64,000 bases of DNA from Burkholderia sp. SRS-W-2-2016. Its GTDB lineage: Bacteria; Pseudomonadota; Gammaproteobacteria; Burkholderiales; Burkholderiaceae. Within the stretch, counting starts at the first letter, position 1, and every line of letters begins with the position of its first letter. The stretch covers positions 1-64,000 of the forward strand of contig NZ_MSDV01000021.1 in the NCBI RefSeq assembly GCF_001931485.1. Reading direction: 5' to 3'. Made by a program: the position numbers and the translations under genes. Shown here in pieces: positions 38,722-47,361 of this stretch. Below the pieces are notes generated by a model, which saw nothing but the letters and a program-made list of their open reading frames with translations, did no database searches and had not been told where the DNA came from.

Positions 38722-39678
38722 ATGAAACGACGCGCTTCCCGCGTGCTGCTCGCCTGTCTCGCGGCGTTCGGATTGACCTGCCATACCGCGGCGTCGGCCA
38801 GCGATCTGCCGAACCTGAACCTCGGCTTCACGAGCTTTCTCGACGGCGCGCCGCCCGCCGGTCCGGGCTGGTATGGCACGCAGTATCTCGAGTACTACAC
38901 GGCCGGGCGCATCAACGACAATGCCGGTAACAAGGTCGCGTTGCCGAAGCAGAACATCGATGTTTTCGCGGGCCTGACGCAACTGGTTTATCAATCGCCG
39001 TTCAAGATCGGGGGCGCGCATCCGAGACTCGACGTGATTCTGCCGTGGGTCGCGTCGGCGCATACCGACGACGGCCTCGGCAATGTCGCGCTGAACTCGC
39101 GCACCGGCTTCGGCGATATCCTGATCGGACCGTTCATCCAGTTCGATCCGGTGATGGGCCCGGACGGTCCCCGTTTCGTGCATCGTTTCGAATTCCAGAT
39201 CATTGCGCCGACCGGCGCGTATGACCCCAGCAAAGCGATCAATCCGGGCAGCGGTTTCTGGTCGATCGATCCGTACTGGGCCGCAACACTGTGGATCAAT
39301 TCGAAATGGACGGTGTCCTGGCGGCTCCACTATCTGTGGAACGCCAGCAACAATCGCCCGTATCAGGGGCTCGGCGCGGACGCGAGTTCATCGCAGGCCG
39401 GCCAGGCGCTGCACGCGAATCTCGCGACCGAATACGAGGTGATGCCGGGCTTGCGGATCGGTTTGAATGGCTACTGGCTGCGTCAGATTTCGGATCTGAA
39501 GGTCAATGGACAAAGCGTGCCCGGCCAGCGCGAAGCAGTCTGGGCGATCGGGCCGGGCGCGATGTACAGCTTCTCCCAGCACGATCACCTGATGTTCAAC
39601 GCGTATTTCGAGGCGGATGCGCGCAACCGGCCGGAAGGTACGCGGGTGATTCTGCGCTACGTGCACCATTTCAACTGA
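38722..39678 (+). CDS. Outer-membrane aromatic uptake protein (phenol MetA/SphA type)
   Basis: The protein has 318 residues. A Sec signal ends about residue 26 (AASA-SDLPN). The mature chain has alternating beta-strand patterns and ends in an aromatic residue pair before Asn (RYVHHFN). Conserved-looking blocks are LNLGFTSFLDG, RTGFGDILIGPFIQ and IIAPTGAYDP. It fits the transporter family that accompanies aromatic and terpenoid oxidation operons and probably admits indole-type hydrophobic substrates. It corresponds in position to the fifth gene of iif clusters. Confidence 0.8.
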   Translation: MKRRASRVLLACLAAFGLTCHTAASASDLPNLNLGFTSFLDGAPPAGPGWYGTQYLEYYTAGRINDNAGNKVALPKQNIDVFAGLTQLVYQSPFKIGGAHPRLDVILPWVASAHTDDGLGNVALNSRTGFGDILIGPFIQFDPVMGPDGPRFVHRFEFQIIAPTGAYDPSKAINPGSGFWSIDPYWAATLWINSKWTVSWRLHYLWNASNNRPYQGLGADASSSQAGQALHANLATEYEVMPGLRIGLNGYWLRQISDLKVNGQSVPGQREAVWAIGPGAMYSFSQHDHLMFNAYFEADARNRPEGTRVILRYVHHFN

Positions 39679-39940
39679 CCGGCCCCGCTCGGTACCCGCC
39701 CACGCCAGCGGCTATCCGGGAACTACGGTCGCTGTCCGATAACTCCAGATACTTGCTGCCACGCCGCGATCAAGCCGGGTATATGCCGATGCGAACCGGA
39801 TAGCGCTTTTTTAGGATGTGGTGAAATGGTCGAGATCCGGTTGTTCCCGTCGCCTGCCCGGATACGGCGACACCGGCATCGAAGCGTTGCATGTCATGCG
39901 CGGTGAAACCCGCGCGTAAGCCTGGACCTGGAGAATCATC
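39679..39940. promoter_or_regulatory. Region before the AraC regulator with 20-bp-spaced repeats
   Basis: GGTATATGCC (39778-39787) and GGATAGCGC (39798-39806) start exactly 20 bp apart, and GGATAGCCGC lies on the minus strand at 39717-39708. These resemble the pair upstream of iifA (34625/34645). A T6 run follows at about 39807-39812. Confidence 0.5.
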
Positions 39941-40981
39941 TTGGTGGAGCATCGGTCGAACAGCGGTGGGGACGCGAACAGGCTCGCAACAGCGCCCTGC
40001 TTCAACCGCGACAACCTGTTGATGCAGTCGACCGACCTGGAAGAAGTGCGGGCAATCGTCGGGAGAATCTTCAGGCCGCACGGACTTTCGGTGGTGACGG
40101 GCCACCACGGTCTGCTCGGACGCATGCATCACGCGCGGCTCGGCGACGTGTCGTTGAATCTGCTCGATTACGGCAGCGAAGTCGTGATCGATCCGGGGAG
40201 GCTGGAAAACTTTTTTCTGCTGCAGGTCCCGCTTCAGGGCAGCGCGGAAATCGAATGCGGCAACCGGCGCTTCGTTTCCAGTCCGCAGACAGCTTCGCTG
40301 GTTTCGCCATCTTTGCCGCTACGGATGCGCTGGGGCGACGCGTGCCCGCAGGTGATTCTGCGGGTCGAGCGCGGCGCGCTGGAGCAACATTGCGAACGGC
40401 ATCTCGGCGACGCTTTTAGCCGCCCGGTGGAGTTCGAACCGGAGTTGCAACTGGCCTCGCCCGGCGGTGCTTACCTGATGCAACTGCTGCCGCTATTGGC
40501 GGACGCGATGAGCATGCGCGATCACCCGTTGACGAATCCGCTCGCCTTCAGTCAGTTCGAATCGACGTTGATCAATGCGCTGATCTACGGCCAGCCCAAT
40601 ACCGCCCGCGACGGCATACGCCGTCCGGCCGGCACGCTCGCACCGTTTTTCGTGCGCCGGGTCGAGGAGTTCATACGCGCGAACGTGCATGAACCGCTGA
40701 CGATCGAACAGATCGCGGAACATGCGGGCGTGAGCGCGAGCAGCTTGTTCGCGGGCTTTAAAAACTACTACGGGATGAGCCCGATGAACTACGTACGCCA
40801 ATTGCGACTCGAGCGCGTACGGGAAGAGTTGCTCGACCTGCAAGGGTCCGGCAATGCGTCGATCACGGAAATCGCAACGCGGTGGGGCTTCGCTCATCTC
40901 GGGCGCTTTTCGATCGAGTATAAAAAGCACTTCGGGGAATCGCCGTCGGATTGTTTGCGGCGGCGGAAAGGGTCGGTCTGA
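39941..40981 (+). CDS. iifR: AraC-family regulator of the indole cluster (IifR-like)
   Basis: The protein has 346 residues. The start is TTG 39941 or GTG 39944, with GGAGA placed better for the TTG. Residues 30-190 form an AraC-binding-2 type sensor domain (VVTGHHGLLGRMHHARLGDVSLNLLDYG). Residues 235-340 hold the double helix-turn-helix: IEQIAEHAGVSASSLFAGFKNYYG, then SITEIATRWGFAHLGRFSIEYKKHFG. IifR of Acinetobacter is an AraC-type activator induced by indole, and this gene sits at the equivalent place. Confidence 0.8.
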   Translation: MVEHRSNSGGDANRLATAPCFNRDNLLMQSTDLEEVRAIVGRIFRPHGLSVVTGHHGLLGRMHHARLGDVSLNLLDYGSEVVIDPGRLENFFLLQVPLQGSAEIECGNRRFVSSPQTASLVSPSLPLRMRWGDACPQVILRVERGALEQHCERHLGDAFSRPVEFEPELQLASPGGAYLMQLLPLLADAMSMRDHPLTNPLAFSQFESTLINALIYGQPNTARDGIRRPAGTLAPFFVRRVEEFIRANVHEPLTIEQIAEHAGVSASSLFAGFKNYYGMSPMNYVRQLRLERVREELLDLQGSGNASITEIATRWGFAHLGRFSIEYKKHFGESPSDCLRRRKGSV

Positions 40982-40988
40982 ATTTTCT

Positions 40989-41375
40989 TCAGCGTATTTC
41001 CGCATCACCTCTTCGCACAGCGTCCGGCTCGATCCGAAGCGCGGGGAGAACTTCCTGCTGCGGACCGGCAAGCGGCGCCGCCGCGCTCAAAGACGGCATA
41101 CCCGCGCAGTTTCCAGGCGCCGCTAAGCCAGCCCGCCGCCGGGTACGATTGAGCTTCGCGATCCCGATGCAACTCCACACGAGCCACAACACCTGACTGA
41201 TTGCGGCGGCCAGATTGAAGTGAATGATCAGCGAATAGAGCAAGCAACAAGGGCCCAGCAGGTTGAGGATCAGATATCCCCGGTCCTCGCGTTGCAGGAA
41301 ACCGAGTTGCATGCCGGCGTAGGCAATCTGATAGCAGATGACACCGAAAATCCCAATCAAATCGGCGGTATTCAT
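40989..41375 (-). CDS. Small membrane protein, CBU_0592 type
   Basis: The protein has 128 residues from ATG 41375. It has three hydrophobic helices: IGIFGVICYQIAYAGMQLGF, GYLILNLLGPCCLLYSLI and AISQVLWLVWSCIGIAKL. A polar C-terminal tail of about 45 residues follows. The pattern matches the CBU_0592 family, whose function is unknown. It converges on the AraC gene with only 7 nt between their stops. Confidence 0.7.
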   Translation of the reverse strand: MNTADLIGIFGVICYQIAYAGMQLGFLQREDRGYLILNLLGPCCLLYSLIIHFNLAAAISQVLWLVWSCIGIAKLNRTRRRAGLAAPGNCAGMPSLSAAAPLAGPQQEVLPALRIEPDAVRRGDAEIR

Positions 41376-41425
41376 TTTTGTTGTCGAGCGGGGGTGAAAG
41401 GGACGATCGCGTATCGAGCCGGCAA

Positions 41426-42781
41426 TCAAACCGACAGTAGCCGGTCTTCGAACGGGTAACGGGTCAGCACTTCGTGTCCGGTCTGCGTGATCAACACCTG
41501 CTCCTCGAGCTTCACGCCGGGACCGCCTTCGGTTCGACCGACGTAACTCTCGACGCACAACACCATGCCCGGTTCGATCACACCGTCATAGCCCCACGTC
41601 TGCCACGATTCCGGAAAGTAGATATAAGGCGCCTCGTCGCACAGTCCCACGCCGTGATAAAGGCACGAGTAGTGACGAAACTGCTCCGGCGCATAGCGCA
41701 TCGCCTGGTGCGCGAGGTCGTAATGCGTGAGCCCCGGACGCAGCAGCGCGATATTGTGCTGAACCTGTGCGTATGCGCGCTGGTAGATGTCCCGCTGCGC
41801 CGGCGCCGGCGCGTCGCCGCCACATAGCCAGGTACGCGATGTATCGACACAGATCCCATAGCTGCCGACCAGATCGGTATCGAACGCGACCAGATCGCCG
41901 TTTTCGATCACCCGGCTGCTGCACTCCTGGTACCACGGATTGCAGCGCGGACCGGACGCGAGCAGCCGCGTTTCGATCCACTCGCCGCCGCGCGCAATGT
42001 TCTCCGCATGCAGATAACTCCACAGACGCTGTTCGGTGACGCCCGGTTGCAGATGACGATGCATCACCTCCATACCCCGTTCGCACGCATGAATCGCGCA
42101 GCGCATCGCACGAATTTCGTCTTCGCATTTAATGCGCCGCGCCTCTTCCATCAGCGCTTCGCCGTTGTGAATGCCGATGCCGAGCCGCTCCAGCGCTACC
42201 ACGCCTTCCGGGTTGCAGTGGTCGATCGCGAGGCGCCGGTTGCCGCCCCCGTGTTCGCTCACGACGGCTGCGATCTCAGCGGCCCAGCGCTGCACGTGTT
42301 CGGCCACGCGATCGCCCGCGCAGAAATGAAACCACGGCACACACGGACGGATTTCGTCGACGGATTCGGTGTGATCGCTGAGGAAATCGCAATGGTCGAA
42401 CTCCCAGAGAATCACCGGGCCGTCAGCCGGCACGAACGCGTAGCGGCATGCGTTGTGAAGGGCCCAGACCTGCATGTTGCTGCTGTCGGTCGCATAGCGG
42501 ATGTTCACCGGGTCGTACAGGAGTACGCCCGCGTAGTCGTTCCTCACCAGTTGTTCGCGCACTCGAGCAAGCCGATAGCGCCGCAGCGCCGGCAGGTCGG
42601 GGGTCGTCAGTCCGGCCGCCGCCCATTCGTCGAGCGTCTGCCGGTCCGGGCCGAGCGCCAGCATATTCAGCGCGCCGGCCTGCCCGGCGCTCACGCGTTC
42701 ATGACCGGGCGCCGGCCCGATCTTGCGGGCAGGACCGGTCGCACCGGACGGCACGGCGACCGGCGAAGAGAGGCTGCTCAT
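41426..42781 (-). CDS. M24-family metallohydrolase, DddP-like
   Basis: The protein has 451 residues. It has a creatinase-like N-terminal domain (about 60-210) and a pita-bread domain (215-450). Metal ligands are Asp301, Asp303 (FDTD), Asp313, His376, Glu411 and Glu426. From memory these match the six iron ligands of the DMSP lyase DddP from Ruegeria, including the extra Asp two residues after the first, and Tyr371/Asp382 fall where DddP has catalytic residues. Ordinary Xaa-Pro peptidases lack that DxD. It may cleave DMSP or another betaine-like compound. It is the last gene of an unassigned minus-strand cluster. Confidence 0.75.
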   Translation of the reverse strand: MSSLSSPVAVPSGATGPARKIGPAPGHERVSAGQAGALNMLALGPDRQTLDEWAAAGLTTPDLPALRRYRLARVREQLVRNDYAGVLLYDPVNIRYATDSSNMQVWALHNACRYAFVPADGPVILWEFDHCDFLSDHTESVDEIRPCVPWFHFCAGDRVAEHVQRWAAEIAAVVSEHGGGNRRLAIDHCNPEGVVALERLGIGIHNGEALMEEARRIKCEDEIRAMRCAIHACERGMEVMHRHLQPGVTEQRLWSYLHAENIARGGEWIETRLLASGPRCNPWYQECSSRVIENGDLVAFDTDLVGSYGICVDTSRTWLCGGDAPAPAQRDIYQRAYAQVQHNIALLRPGLTHYDLAHQAMRYAPEQFRHYSCLYHGVGLCDEAPYIYFPESWQTWGYDGVIEPGMVLCVESYVGRTEGGPGVKLEEQVLITQTGHEVLTRYPFEDRLLSV

Positions 42782-42892
42782 TGATCTGTGATCCTGATTA
42801 AATTAGATCGGGATGGGAGTCGAATCCATGAAGCGGGCTTTACCGCCAATGCGGCGCCGCGCAGGAAAGCGCGCGGCACCGCCCGCGCGCAG

Positions 42893-44287
42893 TCAGCGCG
42901 CGGATTTCAACTCGCCGGACGGGACCAGCGATTCGCTTTTGCGGTGCGGCGCCGACGCCTCGCTCAGCAGCTTGCCGCGCGTTTCCGGCGCCAGTGCGTA
43001 AGACACGATCCCGCCGAACAGACTGATGCCGGCCGCGATCAGCATCGCGGTACTCACGCCGAAGGAACCGATCACGACCGGCAGCAGGAAAGTACCCGCG
43101 GCCGCGCCGACCCGCGAGAACGCGGTCGCGAAACCGACACCCATACCGCGAATTTCAGTCGGGAACACCTCGCCCGGGTAGACGCCGCACAGCGTCGTCG
43201 ACATTGCATTGACCAGCGAGAACGTGAAGAAGCACACGAGGATGATGGTCGGCGACGCATGGGCGAAGAGCGCGACGCACATCAGCGCGAGCGCCGAGAT
43301 GAAGAACGGCGGAATGCCCAGCTTGCGGCGGCCGACCCGTTCGATCAGCACGACCGCCAGCACCGTGCCGAGTACCGCGACGCCATTGAGCGCCAGCCCA
43401 CCCGTCAGCCCCTCCTTGAGCCCGAGTTTTTGCAGCACGACCGGAGCGAACGCGCCGATCGCGAAGTACGGCGTCACGTTGCAGACCCAGAACACCGACA
43501 CGAAGATGGTGTTGCGGATGTACTCGGGCGAGAACAGCCGCGCGAATCCCTGCTTGCCCGCCACACCTTGCGCATGCAGGTCGAGCTGTTCGTCGTGCGA
43601 CATATGCTCGGCGGCCAGTGCCTTCGCTTCGTCGCGGCGGCCTTTGCTCATCAGCCAGCGCGGCGACTCCGGCGTACCGAGGCGCATCAGGAACACGATC
43701 ACCGTCGGGACCGTGCTCAGGCCCAGAATCACGTGCCATCCGGCGCTGGACGATTCCGTCAGCGCCCAGCCGATCGCGTAGGAAATCAGGTAGCCGACGT
43801 ACCAGGCCACTTCGAGAACCGCGAGCAATTTGCCGCGCAGCCGTGCCGGTGCAAATTCCGCGAGCAGCGGCCAACCGATCGAGTAGTCGGCGCCGATCGC
43901 GATCCCCATCAGAATCCGGACCACGAACAACTGCCACGCTTCGGTCACGAAGAACTGCGCGATCGACCCGACCAGGAAGATCGCCAGGTCGACCGTGAAC
44001 ATCGGCTTGCGGCCGACCTTGTCGGCGAGCCAGCCGCCGAGCGGACCGCCGATAAAAATGCCCACCAACGCGGAAGCGCCGATCAAGCCCTGCCACGCGA
44101 GCGACAGTTGCAGGTCGTGAGTGATCGCCGGCATCACGATGCCGATGCTGCCGAGGATAAAGCCGTCGATAAACATGCCGCCGGAAATCAGAACCGTCAG
44201 CTTCGCGAGGAACCCGCGCTGTTTGCGCGAAAGCGCTCCGGCGGGAGCGCCGGATAGGGACGCGGAATGGGGAAATGCCTTGGGCAC
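42893..44287 (-). CDS. MFS transporter (aromatic acid/metabolite uptake type)
   Basis: The protein has 464 residues with a GTG start at 44287 preceded by AAGGAGA. Twelve hydrophobic helices are expected. Sugar/aromatic-acid porter motifs are present: GGPLGGWLADKVGRKP after helix 2, RILMGIAIGADYSIGWPLLAEFAP, TPESPRWLMSKGR in the central loop and ERVGRRKLG. The central loop and motif favour an uptake symporter rather than a drug pump. It probably imports the substrate of the Rieske/rubredoxin cluster. Confidence 0.86.
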   Translation of the reverse strand: MPKAFPHSASLSGAPAGALSRKQRGFLAKLTVLISGGMFIDGFILGSIGIVMPAITHDLQLSLAWQGLIGASALVGIFIGGPLGGWLADKVGRKPMFTVDLAIFLVGSIAQFFVTEAWQLFVVRILMGIAIGADYSIGWPLLAEFAPARLRGKLLAVLEVAWYVGYLISYAIGWALTESSSAGWHVILGLSTVPTVIVFLMRLGTPESPRWLMSKGRRDEAKALAAEHMSHDEQLDLHAQGVAGKQGFARLFSPEYIRNTIFVSVFWVCNVTPYFAIGAFAPVVLQKLGLKEGLTGGLALNGVAVLGTVLAVVLIERVGRRKLGIPPFFISALALMCVALFAHASPTIILVCFFTFSLVNAMSTTLCGVYPGEVFPTEIRGMGVGFATAFSRVGAAAGTFLLPVVIGSFGVSTAMLIAAGISLFGGIVSYALAPETRGKLLSEASAPHRKSESLVPSGELKSAR

Positions 44288-44537
44288 GATGATGTCTCCT
44301 TGTGTATTTAGTGGGACGAAAGGCCGCCCGTTACCGGGTTGTCGAAGCCTTGACCTGCATCAACCACAAGGACAGTTTGTGGAAATCAATAAGCGCGGAC
44401 AAACGATATTTCGTGCGCGCATTCATCAATTTTTATCATAGACAAAGCAGACGAACGCACGAGGTCCCGGCATCCGCGACGATACCTATGAAGATGGGCG
44501 GCAAGTAAGCGGGCCGCCGCGAACCTTGCAGAAGCGC

Positions 44538-45434
44538 TTATTTGAGCGAGAGAAGCCAGTCCCTGAAGCTGCCGACGCTCTTGCGCCGCTCATGAGGACC
44601 GGACGGTTCGAGCACCAGAAACTGTCCCTCGGTTTGCAGCGTTTCCGGCACCGGACGAACCAGCGTACCGTTCTTCAGATATGGATCGATCAGATTGCTC
44701 CAGCCGAGCGCGACGCCTTGCCCACTCAGCGCGGCCTGAATAACCATCGAATAGTTATTGAGGTTGATCTTGTTGCGCGGCGTGACCGGCGCGACGCCGA
44801 TGCGGCGGAACCATTCGCTCCACGTGACCCAGTCGCGCTCCGAATCGTCGAGCCACAGCCACGTGCAGCAGGCGAGATCTTCCGCGCGGCTCAGCCCGTT
44901 ATGGCGCGCGAGATACGCGGGGCTGCAAACCGGAAAGATCTCCTCGTTGCAGATCGGCGTGTACTTGATGTGCTCGGGCGGACTTTTGCAGTAGTACACC
45001 GCGAGGTCGCATTCGAGTTTGCGGTAGTCCTTCACGTGATCGTACGCGACGATTCGCAGGTCGATCCCTTCGTGACTTTCGTTGAATTCGGGGATTCGCG
45101 GCAGCAGCCACAGCGACGCGAGCGCGGTGCTGGTGGCCACTGTCACCTGCTGATCGCCGTGCCAGCGCTTGATCAGTTGCGTTGCGTCGGCGAGCGCGAG
45201 CAGTGCTTCCCTGCAGGACTGAAAGTATTGTTCGCCGGTCGGCGTGAGACGCACCGAGCGCGTCGTGCGATCGAGCAGATGGGCTCCGAGCATGTCTTCG
45301 AGCAGACCGATTTGCCGGCTGATCGCGCCTTGCGTCACGTTGAGTTCGTCGGCGGCACGCGTGAAGCTGCCAAGGCGCGCGGTCGCTTCGAAAGCGACCA
45401 GCGCCTTGAACGGCGGCAATGGCTGGATCCTCAT
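44538..45434 (-). CDS. LysR-family regulator, GcvA-like
   Basis: The protein has 298 residues. The N-terminal helix-turn-helix is clear (LGSFTRAADELNVTQGAISRQIGLLEDMLG), with RTTRSVRLTPTGEQYF after it as in the GcvA group. The effector domain fills residues 90-295. It lies between the oxidase/cupin genes and the MFS gene, all on the minus strand, and probably controls the Rieske operon start near 51410. The inducer is unknown. Confidence 0.86.
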   Translation of the reverse strand: MRIQPLPPFKALVAFEATARLGSFTRAADELNVTQGAISRQIGLLEDMLGAHLLDRTTRSVRLTPTGEQYFQSCREALLALADATQLIKRWHGDQQVTVATSTALASLWLLPRIPEFNESHEGIDLRIVAYDHVKDYRKLECDLAVYYCKSPPEHIKYTPICNEEIFPVCSPAYLARHNGLSRAEDLACCTWLWLDDSERDWVTWSEWFRRIGVAPVTPRNKINLNNYSMVIQAALSGQGVALGWSNLIDPYLKNGTLVRPVPETLQTEGQFLVLEPSGPHERRKSVGSFRDWLLSLK

Positions 45435-45607
45435 GGGAAGGCTGTCTCCGGGGACTTCTTTTATATGCGATCTCTCGCGCCGCGCGACGAGCGCTCCACT
45501 CTCGCCGGCATTTTCTGGCGGAAATCGTCAGGCCTGAGATTGTGCCTTAACGCCCGGCGGCGTCAAGCGGGCGCAAGCTCGAGCGCTTGCGCCCGGCTCG
45601 AGCACGC

Positions 45608-46018
45608 TCAACGGCGCCGCGCGCGTGTGACGATGCCGTCGCCGCACGCTTCGTCGAGCGTCTGTTTCCAGTTGCCCGGATAGACGACGTAACCGAACAA
45701 TGCGAAGCCGGCATACACCAGCGAAGTCGACTTCGGAATCCACAGTACCTGACCGGGTTTCACGTGATGCGTGTGTCCGTCGGCCTCCACCTCCAGAGAA
45801 CCTTCGATCGTGAAGATCACCTCTTCGTACAGCGTGGTCCAGCTGACTCGCGCGCCTTGCCAGCGCGCGAAACCGATGCCGAGATTCGGCGACACTTCGT
45901 CGGCGATCGCGCGCGCGACATAGGCCGCGCCCGGCGGTCCGCCGCGAACATGGAAACCGAGTTCCGCGTGATCGACCAGTTGCACGCCACCGGTCACATG
46001 AGTGCGCGCCGCGCTCAT
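45608..46018 (-). CDS. Cupin protein, EutQ-like
   Basis: The protein has 136 residues and starts within the DAO oxidase stop (ATGA overlap). The cupin core is visible: YEEVIFTIEGSLEVEADGHTH and KPGQVLWIPKSTSLVYAG. The first motif keeps the Glu but lacks the His pair of metal-dependent cupins, so metal binding is uncertain. It resembles EutQ-type cupins. Translational coupling to the oxidase suggests work on the same substrate, perhaps as an isomerase, lyase or accessory protein. Confidence 0.75.
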   Translation of the reverse strand: MSAARTHVTGGVQLVDHAELGFHVRGGPPGAAYVARAIADEVSPNLGIGFARWQGARVSWTTLYEEVIFTIEGSLEVEADGHTHHVKPGQVLWIPKSTSLVYAGFALFGYVVYPGNWKQTLDEACGDGIVTRARRR

Positions 46019-47331
46019 AGTTCGGCCCGGCTTTGCCACGCCGCGAGCCGGATCCGCGTGCGCACGCCGAGGCCGAGGAACGGCTCCGGCGGATTCAGCG
46101 ACGGCATGCCGGTAACCGCGTGAATGTCGTCGAGCAACGACGACTGCGCGCCGACCGCGTGATCGGCGAGCAGCGTGCCGGAGATCGTGCCCCACGCCGC
46201 GCCGACGCCGTTATCGCAGGCCGCCGCGAATACGCCGTCTTCGAGCTGGCCGAAGAAATTCGTGAAATTGCGCGAGATCGCGTAGACGCCGCCCCATGTA
46301 TGCGTGAAGGGCACGTCGGCGAGTTCCGGAAAGCGCGCGAGAAAAGCCTTGCGATGCTCGACGCGAATGTCGTCGCGTGTCGCGTCGCCGATGCTGCGGC
46401 CGTATTTCGGCACGTGCTTGTAAGTATTACGAATGATCAGGCGGCGATCCTGCGTCATTCGCACAGTCGTGCCGGCGTGATCGGCAGGCGTCAGGCCCCA
46501 GTCGAAGGTGCCGCCATAACGCTTGCTCTGCTCGGCGGTCAATGGCGCGGTCCAGCTCGCGAACGTCATCACCGGCAGCAGGCGGTTCTCCAGATAGCCG
46601 AATTCGCGCGTGAAAATACTCGTGCCGAGCAGCAGCTTGCGCGTGCGGATTTCGCCGTTCGCACCATGCAGCACGTAGCCGCCGGTGCCGTCGCGCTCGA
46701 CCCGGGTGATCGGCGAGTTCTCCAGCAACTCGACGTTTTCCGGCAGCGACGCGCCGAGTCCGCGTACCAGCGCGGCGGGTTGCATCAGATAGCAACCTGG
46801 CGTGTAGACCGCGCGGCTGTAGTGCGAGGTGCCGAGTACTTTCGCGAGTTCCGCTCCCTCGACCGCGTGAAACGGCTCGCCGAGCGCGCTCATCAGTTTC
46901 TCGAAGTGCGCGAGATACGCGAGTCCGCGTTCGCCGACCGCGCCCTGGTACTTGCCGGCATGCGACCACTGGCACGCAATGCCGTGTTCGTCGACCAGCG
47001 ACTGCAATTGCCCGATCGCCGCGCGGTTCAGGCGCAGCAGACGCTGCTTGAATACCGGATCCGGATTCTCGAGCGCGAACTTGTGCGGCAGATCGATCAC
47101 GAAACCGGAGTTCCGGCCCGACGCACCTTCGCCGACACGCTGCGCGTCGACCAGCACAATGCGCGCATCCGGCTCGTGCGCAGCGAGACGGCGCGCGGCG
47201 GCAAGGCCGGCGAAGCCGGCGCCGATCACCGCATAGTCGGCGATCTGGCGGCCGACGAGACGGCGCTCCGCAGCCGGCGACGGCAACGCGGCGTACCAGC
47301 CGCAGGTGTTGTCATCATGGGGCAGATTCAT
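46015..47331 (-). CDS. DAO-family FAD-dependent oxidase/dehydrogenase
   Basis: The protein has 438 residues. It has the FAD Rossmann motif AVIGAGFAGLAAARRLA near residue 34, followed by EGASGRNSGFVIDLP, the signature of gamma-glutamylputrescine oxidase-like DAO enzymes. The C-terminal WGGVYAISRNFTNFFGQ and ACDNGVGAAWGTISG are the FAD-closing motifs. It probably oxidises a C-N bond of an amine or N-methyl compound, producing an aldehyde or imine. It lies between the reductase (30 nt) and the cupin (overlap). Confidence 0.83.
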   Translation of the reverse strand: MNLPHDDNTCGWYAALPSPAAERRLVGRQIADYAVIGAGFAGLAAARRLAAHEPDARIVLVDAQRVGEGASGRNSGFVIDLPHKFALENPDPVFKQRLLRLNRAAIGQLQSLVDEHGIACQWSHAGKYQGAVGERGLAYLAHFEKLMSALGEPFHAVEGAELAKVLGTSHYSRAVYTPGCYLMQPAALVRGLGASLPENVELLENSPITRVERDGTGGYVLHGANGEIRTRKLLLGTSIFTREFGYLENRLLPVMTFASWTAPLTAEQSKRYGGTFDWGLTPADHAGTTVRMTQDRRLIIRNTYKHVPKYGRSIGDATRDDIRVEHRKAFLARFPELADVPFTHTWGGVYAISRNFTNFFGQLEDGVFAAACDNGVGAAWGTISGTLLADHAVGAQSSLLDDIHAVTGMPSLNPPEPFLGLGVRTRIRLAAWQSRAEL

Positions 47332-47361
47332 TTCATTTGCCTGCTTGGTTGGTCTGCTTAT

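Noticed and set aside
45608..46018. Cupin DMSP lyase (DddQ/DddL/DddW)
   Set aside because: The first cupin motif lacks the His pair needed for metal binding in those lyases, so the resemblance to EutQ is more convincing.
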